A stretch of DNA of 64,000 nucleotides. Source: Bacteroidales bacterium. Lineage in GTDB: Bacteria > Bacteroidota > Bacteroidia > Bacteroidales > UBA10428. Of the stretch, positions 29,586 through 39,686 are shown one piece after another. Position numbers and translations under genes: made by a program. The number at the start of each line of letters is the position of its first letter. Positions within the stretch are counted from its first letter, which is position 1. The notes beneath the pieces were generated by a model, which worked only from the letters and a program-made list of their open reading frames with translations, had not been told where the DNA came from and made no database searches. The stretch lies in assembly GCA_016926235.1 (NCBI GenBank), contig JAFGOZ010000064.1, positions 7,415 through 71,414 of the forward strand. Direction: 5' to 3'.

Positions 29586-30929
29586 ATGAAAAAGATGAAT
29601 ATTTCAATTATGATGTTATTAATGCTCGGAGCATTAATATTGAGTAAAACCGCAAATTGTGGGAATAATCCTGGAAAAGAATCAATCAGGCAGATTAATG
29701 GCATATATGAAGCACCTCCGGTTTTAGATACCATTATGTTTATTTCTAACAATGTCGATTATGACTCAACGGCTATACAAAAGCTTGAAGCCCAGGGTTA
29801 TGTTGTAATTACTACCTATCCATCGTTAAAAAATAATCAGACGATGATTGATAGTTTAAATAAGGCAGATTTAGTAATTATTGGCAGATCTACTGTAAGT
29901 GGAGATATTGCACCTGCAAAGGCTGAGTGGAACGGGCTTACTGTACCACTGCTACTAATGTCTCAGCATTCTTCAGCAAATAACAAACTTAACTGGTTCA
30001 ATAGCAGTAATATGCAGCATGTAAATAAAACAGATACTATTGAGGCCCTTGTTGAAGTTCCTGAAGATACTATATTTTATGGAGTTAATTTTGCATCGGG
30101 AGACTCGATGGATTGGGCGTATTCACCTGAAGATCTTATGATACTGACTTATCCTGCAAACGGGACTATTCTGGTGTCTACAGATTATCTGGCAAATGCA
30201 GTATTGGTTGCACGTTTTGAACCAGGTGTTTCTTTTTACGATTCAATATGCGATAAGCCTTATGGACCCAGAACTTATTTTGGCGCAGGTTTAAATACCG
30301 GAGGAGTAGAGCATCCCTATACTTTTACAAGTGAATCAGAAAAGGTCTGGCTGGCAGAAGTAAAGCGTTTAATAAACGATCCATACACTCCATATACGCC
30401 AAATTCTGATGTAGGTATAATAAACATAACATTAAGTGTTGGAGATTTAAGCCCTGAATTTCATCCGGATTCATTAACCTATAATGTATTACTCCCCTAT
30501 GGAGCTACCTCTGTTCAGGCAGTGGCAACAACTTCCTGTTCATGCGCTACTGTGACCGGGGCCGGAACTATCAATGTTTCAAGTGGAACCGGTGTAGCTA
30601 ATATTGTAGTAACTGCTGAAGATAAAACAGCAGTTTCAGAAACCTATACAATTCATTTTACAGTTAATCCAACCGTTGTGGATGTACAGGAAGTAAATAA
30701 TTTCAACATCCATCCAAATCCAGCAGAATCTTACATTCAACTGGAAGTCAGTGAATCGTTAATCGGGAAGCGATTACATATATATAACATTTTAGGTACA
30801 ATGGTCGTGGAAAGAACAATAACAACACAAGTTGAAAGAATTGAGATGAGCAAATTATCTAAGGGTATATATTTTGTAGGATTTGAAGGTAATAAAGGTA
30901 ATTTGATACAACGACTTATTATCCAATAA
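29586..30929 (+). CDS. secreted protein with cadherin-like beta-sandwich and T9SS sorting domain
   Basis: 447 residues with an N-terminal signal peptide (MKKMNISIMMLLMLGALILS). Residues about 60-260 hold a GATase/flavodoxin-like alpha/beta segment (MFISNNVDYDSTAIQKLEAQ, LVIIGRSTV) of unknown function. About 275-360 (SDVGIINITLSVGDLSPEFHP) is a cadherin-like beta-sandwich (PF12733 type). The last 75 residues (INVQEVNNFNIHPNPAESYI ... KLSKGIYFVGFEG) are the Por/T9SS C-terminal sorting domain, so the protein is sent to the surface. Divergent from the metallo-beta-lactamase gene, followed by a bidirectional terminator. Confidence 0.85.
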   Translation: MKKMNISIMMLLMLGALILSKTANCGNNPGKESIRQINGIYEAPPVLDTIMFISNNVDYDSTAIQKLEAQGYVVITTYPSLKNNQTMIDSLNKADLVIIGRSTVSGDIAPAKAEWNGLTVPLLLMSQHSSANNKLNWFNSSNMQHVNKTDTIEALVEVPEDTIFYGVNFASGDSMDWAYSPEDLMILTYPANGTILVSTDYLANAVLVARFEPGVSFYDSICDKPYGPRTYFGAGLNTGGVEHPYTFTSESEKVWLAEVKRLINDPYTPYTPNSDVGIINITLSVGDLSPEFHPDSLTYNVLLPYGATSVQAVATTSCSCATVTGAGTINVSSGTGVANIVVTAEDKTAVSETYTIHFTVNPTVVDVQEVNNFNIHPNPAESYIQLEVSESLIGKRLHIYNILGTMVVERTITTQVERIEMSKLSKGIYFVGFEGNKGNLIQRLIIQ

Positions 30930-30945
30930 AATTCGTTTATATCAG

Positions 30946-30978
30946 AACAGTATGCTTTCATTTTTGAAGCATACTGTT
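30946..30978. terminator. bidirectional terminator
   Basis: AACAGTATGCTT (30946-30957) pairs perfectly with AAGCATACTGTT (30967-30978), 12-bp stem and 9-base loop, between convergent genes ending at 30929 and 30990; T-rich on the plus side. Confidence 0.85.
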
Positions 30979-30989
30979 TTAATAAAAAA

Positions 30990-32960
30990 TCAATTCTTCT
31001 CGTTTTCTGCTTTTTTAAACAATTGGTTGTAATAAAACCGTGTAATAGCCATACGTGCGTTTACAATGCGATTTGCTTCTTCATCAGTTAATCCGTCATT
31101 ATGAAAAATTGAATATTGATTAATGCTATAAAATGTATTTGAATTGGCTGTAGTATCAAAAATATTCTGCCCCATAGCAAAGTATTTAGTATCAGAGAGG
31201 ACCAAAGGAATAATTGAAGAAAAAATATCGTAATGGGACGCCCAGCGGTCAGTGTTAACAACGAGGTTTTCACGAATATTTTCCGGCAAGTAAATATAAA
31301 GAGGAACGGCATTCTTATATCTCAATGTTTCCGGAGTATTATAGGGAATGATAGAACGTACATTATGATCCCCTGTTACGATTACAATTGTATTTGTTTT
31401 TAGCTCTGAGTTTTTAATCTTGGTCATAAAATCACCCAATGCCCTATTGCTATATTGAAATGCTGTCAGGTAATCATGTGCAATTTTTTCTTCAACACAG
31501 AACTGAGCCAACATATCAGGAGTTAGTGAGAATTCCGGGAGCTCATAATCCGGGGGTAGTTCAAAGGGTGTATGGCTGGTAGTGGTTAAGCAAAGTGTAA
31601 ATTGAGGTTTCTCTGCTTTTTCATGCTTATCAAATATATAATCAAGAACGTAGTGATCGTAAATACCCCAGGTTTCATTACTTTTTGCATCAGTTTTTTC
31701 ATTTAAAATAGTATTCTTTCCAATCGCGTTATCAAAGCCCTGGACAGGCATTGCTTCGTTCAAATGCCTCCAGTTAAGGGCAAGGCCTGTAATAAAATTG
31801 GTTTCATAACCGGCTTCCTTAAAAGGCATGGCAATAGAAGCAGGACTGGCTATATAACGATATTTTGAATCAAATACGGGGTGATAAGGACTACTTAATA
31901 TTAGGTTTTCAAGACTTGAAAGAGTCCCGTTTGCAGATGATTGAAAATTTCTGAAAAGTATATCGTCTTTCAGATGTTGTTTCATTGAACATAATAAATC
32001 AACATTCTCATTATCAAAGTCTATAAGTTGATTACTCCAGCTTTCAACCAGGATAAAAATTATGTTTGGATGTATTATGCTGTCGTTTTTTGGAGCAGTT
32101 TTGTAAACCAGATCATCAAGTGATTTATTTTTTAGCGAATCAACAGGCAAGGCAAAGTAAAGGGATAATGCCTCATCCATATTCTTAAAACCATACATTT
32201 TGTATATGGCCCGCTCATCTTCTGAAGTGAAGTCGTTTTTAGCCTCTTTATAGGCTTCTTTAAACATGAAAATTCCGTTTGGTACGCATTGGTTAATAAA
32301 TTCATTATCGGAGATGTTTATTACCTTCAGCTGCAAAGGGAATGTTCCTAAAGAACCTCTCATTGCAATAGCATAAATTCCAAAGATTGTTAGTACTGAA
32401 GCAATTTTGAGAATAATGTTATGTTTTTTCGGGCTATCTTTTGTTTTTGCAACAATTCGTTTTGTTAAACGGAATATTCCATAATAAACTGCTGCAGTAA
32501 TTAGAAATACCATGATAACCGGGTGTTCCTGCCAGATACTTTTCATAAGTACCAGTGGTTCTTCCCTGAAAAAATCAAACAAAACCGTATTATAATGTTG
32601 TTTAAAATTGGCGTAAAACTGTTGGTCTGCAAGCAGTGCAAAAGTTAAAACAGTATATATGATGGAGGAGTAATATATCAGTGTTTTATTCATTCCTCGC
32701 ACAAATCCGGAACGTTTAATCAATAGCAAAAGAAAGCTTACTAAAAAGCATGGGAGAAACAAATAGGTGAGCGTTTGAACATCAAAACGAAATCCTGTGA
32801 AGTATATTTTCCAGATATATTTTGAATATTCTTTAATTGTAGCCATATCACCATAACGAAACATAAAAACAATTCGAAATAATGTAAAGAGGATTATACC
32901 TGAGATAATTACTTTTAAAAGTTTCTTTTGAAAAGAAATAAATGTCTGATAATTGCCCAT
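30990..32960 (-). CDS. LTA-synthase-family membrane sulfatase-fold enzyme
   Basis: 656 residues. Five hydrophobic helices in the first ~200 residues, then an extracytoplasmic alkaline-phosphatase/sulfatase domain: IHPNIIFILVESWSNQLIDF (metal Asp/Glu and, at the nucleophile position, Ser/Thr in SWSN), TTSHTPFELPPDYELPE and VIVTGDHNVRSIIP (metal Asp/His). The Gram-negative members act as phosphoglycerol or phosphoethanolamine transferases on glycans and lipids. Substrate not predictable. Single gene. Confidence 0.85.
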   Translation of the reverse strand: MGNYQTFISFQKKLLKVIISGIILFTLFRIVFMFRYGDMATIKEYSKYIWKIYFTGFRFDVQTLTYLFLPCFLVSFLLLLIKRSGFVRGMNKTLIYYSSIIYTVLTFALLADQQFYANFKQHYNTVLFDFFREEPLVLMKSIWQEHPVIMVFLITAAVYYGIFRLTKRIVAKTKDSPKKHNIILKIASVLTIFGIYAIAMRGSLGTFPLQLKVINISDNEFINQCVPNGIFMFKEAYKEAKNDFTSEDERAIYKMYGFKNMDEALSLYFALPVDSLKNKSLDDLVYKTAPKNDSIIHPNIIFILVESWSNQLIDFDNENVDLLCSMKQHLKDDILFRNFQSSANGTLSSLENLILSSPYHPVFDSKYRYIASPASIAMPFKEAGYETNFITGLALNWRHLNEAMPVQGFDNAIGKNTILNEKTDAKSNETWGIYDHYVLDYIFDKHEKAEKPQFTLCLTTTSHTPFELPPDYELPEFSLTPDMLAQFCVEEKIAHDYLTAFQYSNRALGDFMTKIKNSELKTNTIVIVTGDHNVRSIIPYNTPETLRYKNAVPLYIYLPENIRENLVVNTDRWASHYDIFSSIIPLVLSDTKYFAMGQNIFDTTANSNTFYSINQYSIFHNDGLTDEEANRIVNARMAITRFYYNQLFKKAENEKN

Positions 32961-33111
32961 AAATGAAGAGTTTGGTTTAAGTAATTAAAATAACGGATGC
33001 TAATATAAATAATTTTTTCATTCACAATATCAAATATTGAAATAAGAAATGCTTAATAGAACTGCTTTTACTATAATTGTCTGGTTCCTAATTATTAAAT
33101 AAAGTGAGAAC

Positions 33112-33711
33112 TTATTCTTTTTCGCATTTTATAATATATCCATGCTCAACCATATTATATCCAACTTTTTTAAAGCCAGAAAGTTTCAATTTTTCTACAA
33201 CCTCTTCAATGGAATACTTTTGAAATAGTTTTTCAGTAAATTTCAACCTGCTTAACTCATCCTTATGGGCCATGTAAAAACAGAACATACCATTATCTTT
33301 TAATCCATCTTTTATTTTTTGAAAAGGGACATCCAGGTTATCCCAAAAATAAATAACATTGATACAGAAGATTTTATCGTATTGACGTGCAATCATCTCG
33401 TAAGTAAGGAAGTCTCCGTAACTCAATGAAACATTTTTATCCTTTATTAATTTCCTATTGCGCTTTGCAGCTTCTTTGTACATAAGTTCAGAAAAATCAA
33501 TCCCTGATATGCAACAATTATTCTGTTTGGCAATCATCTTAATACCTACGCCATGACCGTAGCCTATTTCAAATAATTTATCGGTTTCCTTAATTTCTAA
33601 CTCAGGAATTAGCTTGTGGTATATCTTTATATTCCCCTTTTTCATTAAAAAGGATACAATTCTTCCTAAAAAACCTGAGGGTTTGCGAAACTGGTTGGCT
33701 AGTTTGCTCAT
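33112..33711 (-). CDS. class I SAM-dependent methyltransferase
   Basis: 199 residues. LFEIGYGHGVGIKMIAKQNN is the SAM-binding motif I, with ISGIDFSELMYKEAAKRN (motif post-I), YGDFLTYEM and DKIFCINVIYFWDNL following. The C-terminus (EVVEKLKLSGFKKVGYNMVE) is the usual methyltransferase beta hairpin. Basic N-terminus KLANQFRKPSGFLG is as in small ubiquinone/menaquinone-type methyltransferases. Substrate unknown. A TAnnTTTG box lies 29 bases upstream. Confidence 0.8.
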   Translation of the reverse strand: MSKLANQFRKPSGFLGRIVSFLMKKGNIKIYHKLIPELEIKETDKLFEIGYGHGVGIKMIAKQNNCCISGIDFSELMYKEAAKRNRKLIKDKNVSLSYGDFLTYEMIARQYDKIFCINVIYFWDNLDVPFQKIKDGLKDNGMFCFYMAHKDELSRLKFTEKLFQKYSIEEVVEKLKLSGFKKVGYNMVEHGYIIKCEKE

Positions 33712-33739
33712 ACTTTATACTCTTGCTTGTGAAAAGAAT

Positions 33740-33747
33740 CAAAAATA
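33740..33747 (-). promoter_or_regulatory. -7 promoter box of the methyltransferase gene
   Basis: Minus-strand TATTTTTG, exact TAnnTTTG match, 28 bases before the ATG at 33711. Confidence 0.45.
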
Positions 33748-33787
33748 ATACGACTCCCAATAAAAAGCACATATAAAACAAAAAACT

Positions 33788-33810
33788 CGATAGCTATTTA
33801 TATGCTATCG
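33788..33810 (-). terminator. terminator of the outer-membrane protein gene
   Basis: CGATAGC (33788-33794) pairs with GCTATCG (33804-33810); minus-strand continuation AGTTTTT and plus-strand GTGTTTTTG are both T-rich. Confidence 0.7.
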
Positions 33811-33835
33811 TGTTTTTGTTTCAATTAAAATAAAA

Positions 33836-35290
33836 TTATAAGATACTATAAGTTAGTTTTATTGTGAACCGGTGTGAAATTTCCTTTTCGCGGTATTCAA
33901 AATTCATCAAATCTCCCGCGTGATAATAAGGAAGATCAGTATCTGCTAAATAGATAGTACTTATATTGGCATTATCATCGGAGTTCTGCCATATGTGGTA
34001 TAAACTGGAATTAATATTTAACCTTAATTGTGGAGTAATATAATAATTAACTGATAGGCCTGCATATGTTCTGATACCCTTACCCTCAAATCCCCTGATA
34101 TCTTTTTTAAGATCGGTTGCATCAAAGAATTGAGCATAGGCTGATGAGCAATACAATCCAGCATATGTTCTTGTGTTTGGATAATATCCGATTTTTTCAT
34201 TTACGGCAAATACAATATTAGGAATACGAAAGTTTTCCTGATCTATAATTTCCTCAGTCTCATACCTTCCATCCATTATACCTGCATAGCCATTAATTCC
34301 AAGTGAATTTTGCCAATAAAGATTTAATGGTTTATCATAGATAAATTCAACTCCACTTTTTAACAGAAATGCATAAATGTCATCATCTGTATAATTAAGC
34401 GGTTCATAAAAATCTTCATTTGAATAATCGTTTCTATAATATCCTGGATATATAGCAAAAGCAAGACAAATTCCACTACTTCTTATCGGGCCATTACCAT
34501 ATACCCATATATCATTAAGGGTAGTAAAATACCTTGCATCGGGAGAAGTAACAAAGCTATTGTCCTGTAAAAAGGAATCGATAGCTTCTATTTCATATAT
34601 CTTTCTTATTCTGGTGTCAAAGAATCGTTTATTTTTTAATCTTGATATTATATAGGCCAATTGGGTTACGTCTTCATCTGTTTTATCAGCGCTAGTCCTT
34701 TCCTGCTTAGACAATTCATCATAAATATATATGGCATGTCTTGCATCCTGAACTTGTTCAATTCGCCCTATGCCGGTTTTAAGCGGGACATAACCAATAA
34801 AATTATGAGATTTTGATTTATAAAAAATATTATCATTCTTACGATAATAATAATCGTAACCATAACGTGTATCAATATCAGCTTCAACATAAAAGTTAGA
34901 AAGAATATAGATGCGGTTTTCTACTCTAGCATATATATCTGGAAGGAGTGAATAGCCTTTATAATTATTATTGTTCTTATCGTAATTAAAATAAAAACTG
35001 CTTCCAACATCAGATGTATGTTGAAGAAATGTATTATTTATATACGATCTGTAATTTAAGCTTATATTACCATAATATTCATTCGATTTGTATTTGGGAT
35101 CATTATAAGGATTATAATTTATTATTTTCTTAAAATAATTATTCCCGGTTGCATCCAAATTAATTTCTAAAGAATGCCTTTTTAAATCAGGTAATTTGTA
35201 ATTAGAGAGATCGTAGGTGTTCAATTGGCCATACACATGGCTGAAGGCACATGTTAAAATAACGATAATGCTACTGACTTTTCGTTTCAT
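33836..35290 (-). CDS. secreted beta-rich outer-membrane-type protein, unknown
   Basis: 484 residues, signal peptide MKRKVSSIIVILTCAFSHVY then GQ. Mature sequence is dense in Tyr and Asn with alternating hydrophobic beta strands throughout (NYRSYINNTFLQHTSDVGSS, TPQLRLNINSSLYHIWQN), ending in FTIKLTYSIL, a pattern of outer-membrane beta-barrels. A helical region about 170-240 (ELSKQERTSADKTDEDVTQL) interrupts. No family recognised. Monocistronic with its own terminator. Confidence 0.65.
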   Translation of the reverse strand: MKRKVSSIIVILTCAFSHVYGQLNTYDLSNYKLPDLKRHSLEINLDATGNNYFKKIINYNPYNDPKYKSNEYYGNISLNYRSYINNTFLQHTSDVGSSFYFNYDKNNNNYKGYSLLPDIYARVENRIYILSNFYVEADIDTRYGYDYYYRKNDNIFYKSKSHNFIGYVPLKTGIGRIEQVQDARHAIYIYDELSKQERTSADKTDEDVTQLAYIISRLKNKRFFDTRIRKIYEIEAIDSFLQDNSFVTSPDARYFTTLNDIWVYGNGPIRSSGICLAFAIYPGYYRNDYSNEDFYEPLNYTDDDIYAFLLKSGVEFIYDKPLNLYWQNSLGINGYAGIMDGRYETEEIIDQENFRIPNIVFAVNEKIGYYPNTRTYAGLYCSSAYAQFFDATDLKKDIRGFEGKGIRTYAGLSVNYYITPQLRLNINSSLYHIWQNSDDNANISTIYLADTDLPYYHAGDLMNFEYREKEISHRFTIKLTYSIL

Positions 35291-35447
35291 ACGGATTACG
35301 GTTTAAGTTAATACTGTAGGTTTTGAGATTTTGCTAGCTCCAGCATACTTAAAGTTAATCCTTCCGTAATAAAAAACAACTACTTTACATAACAGGCCCG
35401 AATATGTTTTTATTGTTCCAATACAAAAATTCTTAAAACCAAATATT

Positions 35448-35531
35448 ATGCCAAAAAAAGATATTGTCAATTATCTTCCAGGTAAACATGTTGATAATCT
35501 GACAATTATTTTTATAAATGTAATTCAGTAA
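35448..35531 (+). CDS. possible 27-residue ORF in the ABC-F upstream gap
   Basis: MPKKDIVNYLPGKHVDNLTI then IFINVIQ. It lies in the 312-base interval 35291-35602 that otherwise holds no gene. The first 18 residues are polar, the last nine hydrophobic; no relative known and no ribosome-binding site. Could be a leader peptide or a gene remnant; chance ORF is equally likely. Confidence 0.2.
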   Translation: MPKKDIVNYLPGKHVDNLTIIFINVIQ

Positions 35532-35602
35532 TCCTTGCTTTTAACTTTCCCCATATTTTCCTACCTTGCGCCATTAATTTTTAAGGCATAAAAGAGTAAG
35601 CA

Positions 35603-37546
35603 ATGCTTTCGGTTGAAAACATTACAGTTAGTTTTGGAGGGTTTGACCTTTTTAAGGATGTGTCATTTTTAGTGAATAAGAATGATAAAATAGGTCTTGT
35701 GGGAAGAAATGGAGCCGGAAAATCAACGCTAATGAAAATGTTCGCCGGTTTGCAGCGACCTGCTGAAGGAAGGGTGGTGGTACCTGGCGGTGTTACTGTT
35801 GGCTATCTGCCTCAGCAGATGGTGCACAAGGGTAACAATACGGTTATTGACGAAGTGAAAGGGGCTTTTAAGGAGGTATTAGCAATCGAAGCACAGACTC
35901 ATAAAATAAATACCGAAATCAATGAGCGGACTGATTATGAATCAAAAGAATACTTTGCTTTATTAGATAAGCTTGCTGAATTAAACGACCGTCATCAGTT
36001 GCTGGGCGGGTTTAATATAGAAGAAGATATTGAAAAAACGCTGTTGGGACTGGGTTTTATGCCCAAAGATTTTAACCGCAAGCTCACTGAGTTTAGCGGT
36101 GGATGGCGTATGCGGGTAGAGCTGGCTAAAATCCTGTTAAAACAGCCATCAGCATTTCTTTTGGATGAACCTACAAACCACCTGGATATTGAATCTATCC
36201 AATGGCTGGAAGAGTATTTGCAGGTATATGACGGGGCATTAGTACTTATCTCACACGACCGGGCATTTCTTGATAATGTTACTAATCGTACCATTGAACT
36301 TTCCCTGGGTAAAGCTTATGATTACAAGGTTCCCTATTCAAAATATGTTGAATTGAGTAAGGAGCGCAGGGCCACTCAATTAGCAGCCTATCGAAATCAA
36401 CAAAAGATGATCGAAGATACCGAGCAGTTTATAGAACGTTTTAGATATAAGGCTACTAAAGCAGTGCAGGTACAATCGCGGATTAAGCAATTGGATAAGA
36501 TCGAACGTATTGAAGTGGAAGAAGAAAACAATGCCTCTATGAATATTAAATTTGCACCGGCACCACGTTCAGGGAAAATTGTTTTAGAAGCTAAAGAACT
36601 CGATAAAGCTTATGGAAACCATCAGGTGCTTGATAAAATTGATCTGGTTGTGGAGCGGGGAGAACGGGTTGCTTTTGTTGGTAAAAATGGAGAAGGCAAA
36701 ACTACACTGTCAAAGATTATCGTAGGTGAATTGGACTATGCCGGGAAATTTCAACTGGGCTACAATGTAAGCCTGGGTTACTTTGCACAGAATCAGGATG
36801 AGCTTTTAGATGAGAATATAACCGTTCTGGAAACCATTGACAGGGTGGCAGTTGGGGATATTCGTACAAAAATAAGGGATATACTCGGAGCCTTCCTTTT
36901 TAGCGGCGAAGATGTGGATAAGAAGGTGAAGGTGTTATCCGGCGGTGAGAGGTCGCGCCTTGCCATGGCAAAATTATTATTACAACCTTACAATTTGCTG
37001 ATTCTTGACGAACCTACCAACCATCTGGATATGCATTCGAAAGATCTTTTAAAAATAGCTCTGCAAAAATATGATGGCACACTAATTGTGGTGTCTCACG
37101 ACAGGGAGTTTTTAGATGGATTAGTTGAAAAAGTTTATGAATTCAGGAATAAAAAGATTAAAGAAAACCTGGGTGGAATTTACGATTTCTTAAAAAAGAA
37201 GAAGATTGACTCACTACGTGAACTGGAGCGAAAAACAAAGGATTTAGTTACCAAAGTTGATGAACATGGTGTAAAAGAAAGCAAACTAAATTATGAGCAG
37301 AAAAAGGAATTTGACAGGAATTTGAGGAAAATTAGTAACCAGGTGACAAAATCTGAGCAGAGGATTTCGGGATTGGAAGCAGAAATTGAGAAAATGAAAG
37401 TATTGATGGCAGATACGGAGAAAATAGCTGATCAGCCTGAAATTTTCAAAAGCTACGAAAGACTGAATGCCGAACTAGAAAATGAAATGCAAAAATGGGA
37501 ACATTTAAGTTTTGAACTTGAAGAATTCATGAAAACTAAAAACTAA
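35603..37546 (+). CDS. ABC-F family ATPase
   Basis: 647 residues, two ATP-binding domains without membrane helices: GRNGAGKSTLM, GGWRMRVELAKILL, LLDEPTNHLD and, in the second, GKNGEGKTTLSK, LSGGERSRLAMAKLLL, LILDEPTNHLDM. A linker of about 80 residues between them (ERRATQLAAYRNQQKMIEDT) and a C-terminal coiled-coil tail (about 560-647) are typical. ABC-F proteins act on ribosomes in translation quality control or antibiotic protection; the long tail and lack of toxic-arm motif suit the Uup/YheS-like housekeeping branch. Confidence 0.9.
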   Translation: MLSVENITVSFGGFDLFKDVSFLVNKNDKIGLVGRNGAGKSTLMKMFAGLQRPAEGRVVVPGGVTVGYLPQQMVHKGNNTVIDEVKGAFKEVLAIEAQTHKINTEINERTDYESKEYFALLDKLAELNDRHQLLGGFNIEEDIEKTLLGLGFMPKDFNRKLTEFSGGWRMRVELAKILLKQPSAFLLDEPTNHLDIESIQWLEEYLQVYDGALVLISHDRAFLDNVTNRTIELSLGKAYDYKVPYSKYVELSKERRATQLAAYRNQQKMIEDTEQFIERFRYKATKAVQVQSRIKQLDKIERIEVEEENNASMNIKFAPAPRSGKIVLEAKELDKAYGNHQVLDKIDLVVERGERVAFVGKNGEGKTTLSKIIVGELDYAGKFQLGYNVSLGYFAQNQDELLDENITVLETIDRVAVGDIRTKIRDILGAFLFSGEDVDKKVKVLSGGERSRLAMAKLLLQPYNLLILDEPTNHLDMHSKDLLKIALQKYDGTLIVVSHDREFLDGLVEKVYEFRNKKIKENLGGIYDFLKKKKIDSLRELERKTKDLVTKVDEHGVKESKLNYEQKKEFDRNLRKISNQVTKSEQRISGLEAEIEKMKVLMADTEKIADQPEIFKSYERLNAELENEMQKWEHLSFELEEFMKTKN

Positions 37547-37551
37547 TTTGA

Positions 37552-37559
37552 TACTTTTG
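37552..37559 (+). promoter_or_regulatory. -7 promoter box of the GWxTD gene
   Basis: TACTTTTG, exact TAnnTTTG match, 30 bases before the ATG at 37590. Confidence 0.5.
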
Positions 37560-37589
37560 CTAAACCGTCACAATTAACATTTTTACCGG

Positions 37590-38867
37590 ATGAGGACTTT
37601 ACGAATATTACTTTCCGTGTTATTGGTTCTGTTTTTTTCTTTTGGATGTGCTTCAAAGAAGAAAACCGTGAAGAGTAAAGTTCACGAAGTAAAATTATAT
37701 AATCCTACAAGCAATGAGATACATCCGGCCCTTAAAATGTTTCATCACAAGGACAATTCTTCCTTGCTTTATATAAGCTTTATAACAAGTGAGTTTTTGT
37801 TTAATCAGGCGAATGAAAAAGGCGAGTATATGGCCCGTGCAAAATTAGTTTATGAACTCATAGAATTAGGTGATAAAGGAGAAAAAGAACCATTGATTGA
37901 CACGCTGAAGATGGAAATCATACTAGATAAAACCAGTAATAAATATCTGGCTACTATTCCTTTAAATGTTAAATCAGGCAAGAAATATTTCCTGAAATTG
38001 TTTACATATGATTTAAATAGTGAAAAGAGCGGTCAAAGTTTCCTCTATATAGATAAAACATCGGAAAACACTTCCCAAAACTATATGATTCTTTCACCTG
38101 AAAATAGTTTTCCTTTATTTAATAATGTTTTAAAAGCTGATGAAACATTTAAACTGCAGAACAGGAAGCATAGAAAAGGAAAACTTTATGTTAGTTTTTT
38201 CAAAAGAGAGGAACAAATGCCAAATCCAACTTTTTCACTTACCGGCTCGCCAACTATTAGTTTGAAGGCCGATAGTGTCTGGGAATATGAATATTCTGAT
38301 ACAATGTTGTTTTATTTGCCTTATCAGGGTAAGTACTTCTTTAGATTCGACACCACAGTGAATGAAGGGTTTACGCTTTTTAATTTTGGGCCTTACTTCC
38401 CGCGTTTCATGACTGCTGAAGAAATGATACCTCCGATAGCATATATCAATACATCTGTTGATCAGAAAAAACTAATGGCTGCAAAAAACAAAAAGTTGGC
38501 CCTCGATGATTTCTGGTATAACCTGGCCGGGAATATGGATGTGGCCAGGGAATTAATCCGTATATACTATAATCGTGCACATTTTTCGAACTATTATTTT
38601 ACCTGCGACCGCGAAGGATGGATGACAGACCGTGGAATGATATACATAGTATACGGATTACCAGATAAAGTTTTAAAAGAAACTGGTCAGGAAAAATGGC
38701 AATATTTTGATAAACAGAATACCGTGACCATTTCATTTGTATTTAAGCAAAGAGAGAATCCTTTTACAGATAATGACTTTGAACTGGTAAGAGATGCTTC
38801 GTACGACTCTCACTGGCGCAGGGCAGTTGAATCCTGGAGATCAGGAAAAGTATTTATTATTGAATGA
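37590..38867 (+). CDS. GWxTD-domain lipoprotein
   Basis: 425 residues. Lipobox FSFGCASKKK marks a lipoprotein. The motif DREGWMTDRGMIYIVYGLPD (about 345-365) is the GWxTD signature of a family common in Bacteroidota and Acidobacteria. The first 270 residues are beta-rich, consistent with a periplasmic scaffold. Biochemical function unknown. Overlaps or abuts the rlmB start. Confidence 0.88.
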   Translation: MRTLRILLSVLLVLFFSFGCASKKKTVKSKVHEVKLYNPTSNEIHPALKMFHHKDNSSLLYISFITSEFLFNQANEKGEYMARAKLVYELIELGDKGEKEPLIDTLKMEIILDKTSNKYLATIPLNVKSGKKYFLKLFTYDLNSEKSGQSFLYIDKTSENTSQNYMILSPENSFPLFNNVLKADETFKLQNRKHRKGKLYVSFFKREEQMPNPTFSLTGSPTISLKADSVWEYEYSDTMLFYLPYQGKYFFRFDTTVNEGFTLFNFGPYFPRFMTAEEMIPPIAYINTSVDQKKLMAAKNKKLALDDFWYNLAGNMDVARELIRIYYNRAHFSNYYFTCDREGWMTDRGMIYIVYGLPDKVLKETGQEKWQYFDKQNTVTISFVFKQRENPFTDNDFELVRDASYDSHWRRAVESWRSGKVFIIE

Positions 38868-38874
38868 TTACAAT

Positions 38875-39606
38875 TTGAAATCAGACTTTATATTTGGCAT
38901 AAGGCCTGTGATAGAAGCTATCAATGCAGGTAAACAAGTTGAAAAAATCCTGTTCAGAAAGGATTTACAGGGCGAATTATATAAAGGGTTATTATCACTG
39001 GCCCGTGAGAACAAGATTCTCTATCAGTTTGTTCCACTTGAGAGACTTAACCGTATTACCAGGAAAAATCACCAGGGAGTGGTTGCTTTTATCTCTCCCA
39101 TTGAATATACTTCGTTGGAGCAGTTGATACCTCTTTTATTTGAGAAAGGGCAGTCTCCTTTTATTATAATGTTGGATGGCATTACCGATGTACGCAACTT
39201 CGGGGCAATTGCACGAACTGCTGAATGTGCCGGAGCCCATGCTATTGTGCTGGCTGCAAAAGGTTCGGCACAAATAAATGCTGACGCTATGAAAGTCTCT
39301 GCAGGGGCATTGCATAGCCTGCCGGTTTGTAAAGTAGATGATTTGGCTAAAGCTGTTAAGTTTATGAAAGAAAGTGGTTTGGAAGTTGTTGCAGCCAGCG
39401 AAAAAGCAACTGAAGCACATTTTTCATTTGACTATACGAAGCCATTGGTTATAATAATGGGTGCTGAAGATACAGGAGTGTCGCCTGTATTATTACGTAA
39501 TGCAGATAACCTGGTGCGCATTCCTCTGCTGGGATCAATTGAATCATTGAATGTTTCTGCTGCTGCCGCAGTACTTATGTACGAAGTAGTGAGGCAGCGG
39601 AGTTAA
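38875..39606 (+). CDS. rlmB: 23S rRNA (guanosine-2251-2'-O) methyltransferase RlmB type
   Basis: SPOUT methyltransferase of the TrmH family, about 243 residues. FIFGIRPVIEAINAGKQVEK and EKILFRKDLQGELYKGLLSL form the substrate-binding N-terminal domain; LDGITDVRNFGAIARTAECA, VIIMGAEDTGVSPVL and IPLLGSIESLNVSAAAAVLM are the knot motifs. The reading frame has no ATG before the conserved region except one at 38794 inside the GWxTD gene. The TTG at 38875, 7 bases after the GWxTD stop, is the likely start; TTG 38860 is an alternative. Confidence 0.85.
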   Translation: MKSDFIFGIRPVIEAINAGKQVEKILFRKDLQGELYKGLLSLARENKILYQFVPLERLNRITRKNHQGVVAFISPIEYTSLEQLIPLLFEKGQSPFIIMLDGITDVRNFGAIARTAECAGAHAIVLAAKGSAQINADAMKVSAGALHSLPVCKVDDLAKAVKFMKESGLEVVAASEKATEAHFSFDYTKPLVIIMGAEDTGVSPVLLRNADNLVRIPLLGSIESLNVSAAAAVLMYEVVRQRS

Positions 39607-39686
39607 TAAAAATTGTTTCATACATTCCAAACAAACTTTTCTTTAATTATGTTGTTTACTATGTAGAATTTAAAATAAATTATGGA

